Positions 25,387-29,260 of a stretch of DNA of 29,260 bases are shown piece after piece; position 1 is the first letter of the stretch; each line of letters begins with the position of its first letter. Origin of the DNA: DATHRK01 sp035513295 (lineage in GTDB: Bacteria; Gemmatimonadota; Gemmatimonadetes; Longimicrobiales; RSA9); assembly GCA_035513295.1 (NCBI GenBank), contig DATKCH010000065.1, positions 1 to 29,260 of the forward strand, written 5' to 3'. Both the position numbers and the translations under genes were made by a program. The notes under the pieces are model-generated. The model had not been told where the DNA came from and searched no databases. It saw only the letters and a list, made by a program, of their open reading frames with translations.

Positions 25387-25809
25387 GTGGTGGGATTGGT
25401 GGGTACGTTGCTGCAGTGGTCACGGTGGACGGTGGGTTTCGTGGCTTTGGTGGGTATGGCCGGCGCGGTTACCACGGTCGCTGATGCGAACGCGGATCTC
25501 ACCGGCAAGTGGCGCATGTCGCTGAACATGGACGTCGGCCGCGCGACGCCGCTGCTCGAGCTGCGCCAGAACGAAGGTAAACTGTCCGGCACCTATACAG
25601 GCCGATACGGCTCGTCCCCGGTATCGGGCGAGGTCGACGGGCGCACCGTGACATTCGCCGTGGGCATGGAGACGACGACGCTCCAGTTCCGCGGCGAGGT
25701 GCAGGACGACGGCACGCTCGCGGGAACGGCCGACTTCGGGGACATGGGCGCGGTCACGTGGACCGCCGCCCGTGAGCAGTCATTGCCGTTATTGAAGGAG
25801 TCCGTATGA
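25387..25809 (+). CDS. Small exported protein, paralogue of the next gene
   Basis: A 140-residue protein. GTG at 25387 follows AAGGAG by six bases and sits 11 bases after the upstream stop. The N-terminus (VGLVGTLLQWSRWTVGFVALVGMAGAV) is a signal peptide or anchor, followed by a beta-rich domain of about 90 residues: TGKWRMSLNMD, LRQNEGKLSGTYTG, SGEVDGRTVTFAV, and the close DDGTLAGTADFGDMGAVTWTAAR. The same order of motifs occurs in the next protein. This looks like a small beta barrel of the kind often found as uncharacterised secreted proteins in Acidobacteriota; no ligand is known to me. It overlaps the next gene by ATGA. Confidence 0.78.
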   Translation: MVGLVGTLLQWSRWTVGFVALVGMAGAVTTVADANADLTGKWRMSLNMDVGRATPLLELRQNEGKLSGTYTGRYGSSPVSGEVDGRTVTFAVGMETTTLQFRGEVQDDGTLAGTADFGDMGAVTWTAAREQSLPLLKESV

Positions 25810-26192
25810 AGATCCGCTTCGCATTCGCCGCCGCCCTGCTGTCGATCGCCGTCGCCGGCGCGCCCGTCTCTGCCTACGCCGCACAGGCCACGAAGTCGGT
25901 CGACGGCAAGTGGACGATGGACGTTCAGACCGACCAGGGCTCGATGGTCGTCGGCGTCGACTTCAAGAGCGACGGCAAGAAGATCACCGGCACGATCTCG
26001 AGCCCGCAGGGGGACGCGCCGCTGGTCGGCGAGTTCGAGGACGGCAAGATCGCGTTCGGCATCTCGATCGACTCGCCGGAAGGCGCCATGGCGATCGGCT
26101 TCGCCGGCGCGATGAACGACGACGGCACGCTGGCGGGCACGCTGACGGGCCCGTTCGGCGACGCGCCGTGGACGGCCGCCAGAGTGAAGTGA
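25806..26192 (+). CDS. Small secreted beta-rich protein, paralogue of the preceding gene
   Basis: A 128-residue protein with a clear Sec signal peptide (MKIRFAFAAALLSIAVAGAPVSAYA) and likely cleavage after AYA. The mature domain repeats the layout of its neighbour: DGKWTMDVQTDQG, FKSDGKKITGTISS, GEFEDGKIAFGI, and MNDDGTLAGTLTGPFGDAPWTAAR. The shared DDGTLAGT and WTAAR ends make a tandem duplication evident, though the sequences have diverged. GAAGGAG lies just before the ATG, which overlaps the upstream stop. The function is unknown; a periplasmic beta barrel is likely. An AT-rich hairpin begins nine bases after its stop. Confidence 0.85.
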   Translation: MKIRFAFAAALLSIAVAGAPVSAYAAQATKSVDGKWTMDVQTDQGSMVVGVDFKSDGKKITGTISSPQGDAPLVGEFEDGKIAFGISIDSPEGAMAIGFAGAMNDDGTLAGTLTGPFGDAPWTAARVK

Positions 26193-26201
26193 CACCTCGA
26201 T

Positions 26202-26288
26202 CGTAGATGGTAAATCGTAAATAGCAACGATGATCGATTATCGAATCGATGATCGTTTGTCGTTGCTATTTACAATTTACCATCTACG
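26202..26288. repeat. AT-rich long inverted repeat, copy 2 (convergent 3' ends)
   Basis: A 29-base arm at 26202-26230, starting CGTAGATGGTAAATCGTAAA, pairs with 26260-26288 at 28 of 29 positions. The centre is rich in GATCGAT-type palindromes. The left arm matches copy 1 for at least 24 bases. It begins nine bases after the plus-strand stop, and its right arm contains the TAG stop of yvcK (26284-26286). Confidence 0.88.
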
Positions 26289-27255
26289 TTTCTGTTAACA
26301 AGCGTCCCGCCAGGGCCGCCCAAACGGCTGTGCCGAGACGGCGGCGGTCGTGGCGCGCGATGTCGCCGCGCCAGAAGTCGCCCGTGACGACTTCGCAGCC
26401 GGGCGGCACGTCGCCGAGCTCGAGCGGCGTCTTGCGCTCCTCGGCATAACGGCGGAGCGCCTCGTCGGTGGGCCGGCCCGTGTTGAAGACGATCACGTCG
26501 ACGGGCCGGCCGATCGCCGCTTCCAGGATGGCCGCGGCCCCGGCGGCCGTCATGCCGTCCATCCCCTGCCCTTCCGACAACAGGTTCGCGACGAACACCA
26601 CGGGCCCCTTGACGCTGGCGAACGCCTCACGCGCGCCGCGCACCAGCAGGATCGGCATCAGGCTCGTATAGAAGCTGCCGGGCCCGATGATCGCGGCGTC
26701 GAACGACGCGATGACCGCCGCGGCCGCGGGATGAATGTCGACTTCGGGCTCGAGCCAGACGCGGTGCACCGGCCGCCCCAGAAGCTGGTTCTCGTCGACT
26801 TCCACCTCGCCGCGGATGACATTGCCGTCGAGATACTCGGCGCAGACGGTTGCCGGCTCGGTGCTGATGGGCCAGACGCGGCCCACGCAGCCGAGCAGCG
26901 ACTGCAGGCCGTCGACCGCCGCGGCGAAGTCGCCGCTGTACTGCGCCATCATCGACAGCAGCAGGTTGCCGCCCGTGTGGCCCCGCAGCCGCGCGTGCTC
27001 CAGTGACGGCAGGCGCGACAGCAGCAGGCGGCGCGCCTCGCGCTCGTTGCGCGCGAGCGCAAGCGCGCATTTCAGGATGTCGCCCGGCGGCAGCACGCCG
27101 AGCTCGTCGCGCAGCTGCCCCGAGCTGCCGCCCGAGTCGAACATCGTGACGATGGCGTTGAGATCGAGCCAGGGGACGGCGCGAAGGCCGCCGAGCAGGC
27201 TGGGAAGGCCCGTGCCGCCGCCGAAGCAGCCGACACGCAGCGTGCGAAGACGCAT
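26284..27255 (-). CDS. yvcK: YvcK/CofD-like protein (gluconeogenesis factor family)
   Basis: A 323-residue cytoplasmic protein. YvcK-family members bind UDP-GlcNAc and link central metabolism to cell wall synthesis and shape. Landmarks are the glycine loop FGGGTGLPSLLGGL (from residue 11), MFDSGGSSGQLRDELGVLPPGDILKCALAL, GHTGGNLLL and IIGPGSFYTSLMPILLV, all in family order. FDSGGSSG replaces the usual DDGGSSG. ATG at 27255 is preferred because TAGAAT lies eight bases upstream, which fits leaderless transcription; an ATG at 27276 would add seven residues. No HPr-like or RapZ gene, common neighbours of yvcK, is next to it. Its stop codon is part of hairpin copy 2. Confidence 0.92.
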   Translation of the reverse strand: MRLRTLRVGCFGGGTGLPSLLGGLRAVPWLDLNAIVTMFDSGGSSGQLRDELGVLPPGDILKCALALARNEREARRLLLSRLPSLEHARLRGHTGGNLLLSMMAQYSGDFAAAVDGLQSLLGCVGRVWPISTEPATVCAEYLDGNVIRGEVEVDENQLLGRPVHRVWLEPEVDIHPAAAAVIASFDAAIIGPGSFYTSLMPILLVRGAREAFASVKGPVVFVANLLSEGQGMDGMTAAGAAAILEAAIGRPVDVIVFNTGRPTDEALRRYAEERKTPLELGDVPPGCEVVTGDFWRGDIARHDRRRLGTAVWAALAGRLLTET

Positions 27256-27282
27256 CACCGACGATTCTATTACCATCTGCTG

Positions 27283-27978
27283 ATGCCCTTGCTCACGCTG
27301 ACCGAAGAACGCCGCCTGGCGTTCGAGGCGCTCGCGCGCGATCTGCAGGCGATCTTCGGATCGCGCTTCGTCGCGCTGACGGCGTACGGCCTCTCGTCGA
27401 GCGCCGCGTTCGTCGAGTCGATTGCCGTCGCGGATCTCGCGTCGGCCGCCCGGCTCGCCGATCGCTGGCGCCGCGCCGGCCTCGACGTGCCGCTGGTGAT
27501 CACGCCCGGCGAGTTCCGGCGGTCGCTCGACGCGTTCCCGGTGGAGTACGGCGCGATCCTGCGGCGCCACGTCGTCATCGCGGGCGTGCCGCCGTTCGAG
27601 GGGGCCGAGGTGCGGCCCGCCGACCTGCGCCGCGCGCTCGAGGTGCTCGCCAAAGGACACGTGCTGCACATGCGCGCCGGCGCGATCGCGACCGGCGGCC
27701 GCGCGACAGAGGGGCGCGACCTGATCGCGTTCTCGATCGACCCGTTCCGCGCGCTGCTGGCCAACGCCGCGCGTCTGCACGGCGACGAGGCCGGAACCGA
27801 CGAGGCGATTGCCGCCTTCGCGGCGCGCGAGCTCGGCCTGCCGGCCGAGACGATCAGCGGCCTGCTGCTGCTCGACGACACCAGCGACTTCGACCCCTCG
27901 GCCGTCATGCCGGTGTATCTCGAGGCGGCGGAGCGGCTCTGGCAGGCGCTCGACGCGTGGAAGGCGCGCGAACGATGA
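27283..27978 (+). CDS. Conserved-looking hypothetical protein coupled to the TPM-domain gene
   Basis: A 231-residue soluble protein without signal or membrane segment. The first 110 residues alternate strands and helices (SRFVALTAYGLSSSAAFVESIAVAD, DVPLVITPGEFRRSLDAFPVEYGAIL) in a way that recalls the nucleotidyltransferase fold, but the G-S and D-x-D metal motif is not there, so any such relation would be to an inactive form. The rest is helical and ends with LEAAERLWQALDAWK. I do not recognise the family. It starts 27 bp from the divergent yvcK start and overlaps the TPM-domain gene by ATGA, so it probably acts with the TPM/LemA pair. Confidence 0.82.
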   Translation: MPLLTLTEERRLAFEALARDLQAIFGSRFVALTAYGLSSSAAFVESIAVADLASAARLADRWRRAGLDVPLVITPGEFRRSLDAFPVEYGAILRRHVVIAGVPPFEGAEVRPADLRRALEVLAKGHVLHMRAGAIATGGRATEGRDLIAFSIDPFRALLANAARLHGDEAGTDEAIAAFAARELGLPAETISGLLLLDDTSDFDPSAVMPVYLEAAERLWQALDAWKARER

Positions 27979-28781
27979 GACGGATCGCGGCCGCGCTGCT
28001 GGCCGTGGCCCTGCCTGGGCTGGCCGCCGCCGAGGACGTGCCCGGGCTCACCCAGCCGGTGAACGACTTCGCGAACGTCATCGACGCGTCGAGCGAGCGC
28101 GACATCGACGCGCGCATCCGCGCGCTCGAGCGCGCCAGCCACGACGTCATCGTCGTCGCCACCATCCAGACGTTCGCGCCATTCGGCAGCATCGAAGAAC
28201 TCGCCGTGAAGATGTTCGAAGCGTCGGGCATCGGCCGGCAGGGCCAGGACAACGGCGCGCTGATTCTCGTCGCGGTCGACGATCGCAAGGTGCGCATCGA
28301 AGTGGGCTACGGGCTCGAAGAGCACCTCACCGACGCGTTCACCGGCCAGACGATCCGCGACGTCATCACGCCCCGGTTCCGGCAGGGGGAGATGGGCCAG
28401 GGCCTGCTCGAGGGCACGACGGCGCTGATCAATCGCGTGGCCGCGCGGCGCGGCGTCGCGCTCGAAGGCGTCCCGGCGACCCCCGCGTCCGAGCGCCGCC
28501 GGAACGAGATCCCCGCCGGCGTGATCATCACGCTGTTGTTCATCGGCGTCTTCATGTTCACGGTGATCTCGTCCATCGCCTCGGCCCTCACCCGCGGATC
28601 GCGCGGGAAGAAGCGGCGCGGCCCCTGGAGCGGCTGGCACGGCGGCGTCGGCCCGTTCGGCGGCGGCAGCTTCGGCGGCGGGTTCGGCGGCGGCCGGCGC
28701 GGCGGCGGCGGCTTCGGCGGCGGCTTTGGAGGATTCGGCGGCGGTCGCAGCGGCGGCGGCGGAGCCTCGGGCGGATGGTAG
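27975..28781 (+). CDS. TPM-domain membrane protein (YgcG family)
   Basis: A 268-residue protein with a signal peptide (RRIAAALLAVALPGLAAA), an extracytoplasmic TPM domain at about 25-150 (VNDFANVIDASSERDIDARI, DNGALILVAVDDRKVRIEVGYGLEEHLTD), a membrane helix at about 177-197 (GVIITLLFIGVFMFTVISSI) and a cytoplasmic basic then Gly-rich tail of FGGG repeats ending GASGGW, typical of the family. TPM proteins act in membrane protein quality control and photosystem repair in some lineages; their bacterial role is unclear. ATG at 27975 overlaps the upstream stop; an earlier in-frame ATG at 27957 would spoil the signal peptide. TPM and LemA genes are frequent neighbours, as here. Confidence 0.92.
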   Translation: MRRIAAALLAVALPGLAAAEDVPGLTQPVNDFANVIDASSERDIDARIRALERASHDVIVVATIQTFAPFGSIEELAVKMFEASGIGRQGQDNGALILVAVDDRKVRIEVGYGLEEHLTDAFTGQTIRDVITPRFRQGEMGQGLLEGTTALINRVAARRGVALEGVPATPASERRRNEIPAGVIITLLFIGVFMFTVISSIASALTRGSRGKKRRGPWSGWHGGVGPFGGGSFGGGFGGGRRGGGGFGGGFGGFGGGRSGGGGASGGW

Positions 28782-28782
28782 G

Positions 28783-28853
28783 GAATTTAAAATTAGTAAG
28801 TTGAAAGTTGAAAATTGGAATTTTGAATTTTCAACTTACTAACTTTTAATTTC
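28783..28853. repeat. AT-rich inverted repeat, different sequence, between TPM gene and lemA
   Basis: TTAGTAAGTTGAAAGTTGAAAATT at 28793-28816 pairs with 28819-28842 at 22 of 24 positions around a two-base turn, and the flanks (28783-28792, 28843-28853) extend the symmetry with one offset. The stretch is almost pure A and T in a region of about 65% GC. It begins one base after the TPM stop. Its sequence differs from the other two hairpins, but position and composition are alike. Confidence 0.85.
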
Positions 28854-28854
28854 A

Positions 28855-28860
28855 TACAAT
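28855..28860 (+). promoter_or_regulatory. -10 element of a possibly leaderless lemA
   Basis: TACAAT is followed by six bases and the lemA ATG. No Shine-Dalgarno sequence exists, since the upstream DNA is the AT-rich hairpin. Transcription would start at the start codon. A -35 would lie inside the right hairpin arm (TTCAAC region). Confidence 0.4.
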
Positions 28861-28866
28861 CAGCTT

Positions 28867-29260
28867 ATGAGACGACTCCTCGCGCTTGCACTGCTGGCCG
28901 GGGCCACCCCGATGCTGGCCGGCTGCTCCTATAACAAGTTCACGACGCAGGAAGAGGCGATCAAGGCGCAGTTCTCGCAGGTCGAGAACCAGCTGCAGCG
29001 GCGCAACGACTTGATCCCGAACCTCGTCGAGAGCGTCAAGGGCTTCGCCGCCCAGGAGCGCGACGTCATCCAGTCGGTGACCGACGCGCGCGCGAAGATG
29101 GCGGGGGCCGCGACGCCCGAGCAGACCATTGCCGCGGCCAACGAGACGTCGAGCGCCCTCGCCCGCCTGCTCGTCATCGTCGAGAACTATCCGCAGCTCA
29201 AATCGGACGCGCGCTTCGCGCAGCTCATGGACCAGCTCGAGGGCACCGAGAACCGCATCG
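28867..29260 (+). CDS. lemA: LemA-family lipoprotein, 5' part
   Basis: The first 131 codons of a LemA protein, running off the window. The signal peptide RRLLALALLAGATPMLAGC ends in a lipobox, with the lipidated Cys at residue 20, instead of the single transmembrane helix usual for LemA. The hallmark helical sequence follows: SYNKFTTQEEAIKAQFSQVENQLQRRNDLIPNLVESVKGFA, then ERDVIQSVTDARAKM and LLVIVENYPQLKSD. LemA proteins are envelope proteins of uncertain role, commonly encoded beside TPM-domain proteins, as here. The gene lacks a ribosome site and follows an AT-rich hairpin. The frame is open to the last base. Confidence 0.95.
   Translation, partial: MRRLLALALLAGATPMLAGCSYNKFTTQEEAIKAQFSQVENQLQRRNDLIPNLVESVKGFAAQERDVIQSVTDARAKMAGAATPEQTIAAANETSSALARLLVIVENYPQLKSDARFAQLMDQLEGTENRI

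Noticed and set aside
28650..28781. GGCGGC-rich repeat at the end of the TPM gene as a possible structural repeat.
   Set aside because: It encodes the usual glycine-rich tail of the family and needs no other explanation.

Overview
The window is high-GC (about 65-70%) bacterial chromosomal DNA with two parts that differ in style. From about 1 to 20,944 the genes, their very GC-rich intergenic spaces and their extended N-termini look like Gemmatimonadota or a relative. From 21,125 to the end, the gene set (POT transporter, SSS symporter, stand-alone LigD phosphoesterase, YvcK, TPM and LemA proteins), the visibly more frequent ATT codons and the AT-rich hairpins at gene borders look more like Acidobacteriota (Vicinamibacteria). 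Both assignments are impressions from reading protein sequences, not searches. The join, if it is one, lies in 20,945-21,124, next to a run of nine C.

Left part. An IS110-family transposase end (1-114) abuts a PaaA-like diiron oxygenase gene on the minus strand. That gene has a TetR-type palindrome in its upstream region. Next come a class A penicillin-binding protein behind a candidate sigma-54 promoter, a lipoprotein M1 aminopeptidase, a strong terminator hairpin, a lysine 6-dehydrogenase-like enzyme, infC with an ATC start, a secreted amidohydrolase and an ECF sigma factor. A minus-strand lytic transglycosylase, also behind a sigma-54-like element, and a beta-propeller-like lipoprotein follow. 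An LMW phosphatase and fructosamine kinase form a pair of the kind known for protein deglycation. A minus-strand aminotransferase/amidohydrolase operon comes next. Last is a three-gene operon: a small unknown protein, a DEAD-box-like protein that has lost its catalytic motifs but keeps a DbpA-type RNA-binding domain, and a GAF histidine kinase.

Right part. A POT peptide transporter and an SSS symporter converge on a long AT-rich hairpin. A tandem CTGTATTCT array fills the 69 bp between the divergent symporter and the stand-alone LigD 3'-phosphoesterase. The phosphoesterase is coupled by ATGA to a SLOG-like protein, followed by two overlapping paralogous secreted proteins. These converge with yvcK on a second copy of the same hairpin. 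A conserved unknown gene is coupled to a TPM-domain protein, and lemA follows after a third AT-rich hairpin and runs off the window.

The observations most worth follow-up are the AT-rich 3'-end hairpin family, two copies of which supply stop codons to the facing genes, the catalytically degenerate DEAD-box/DbpA protein in a kinase operon, sigma-54-like promoters on two peptidoglycan genes, and the possible chimeric or transfer boundary near 21 kb. No RNA gene or CRISPR array was seen.
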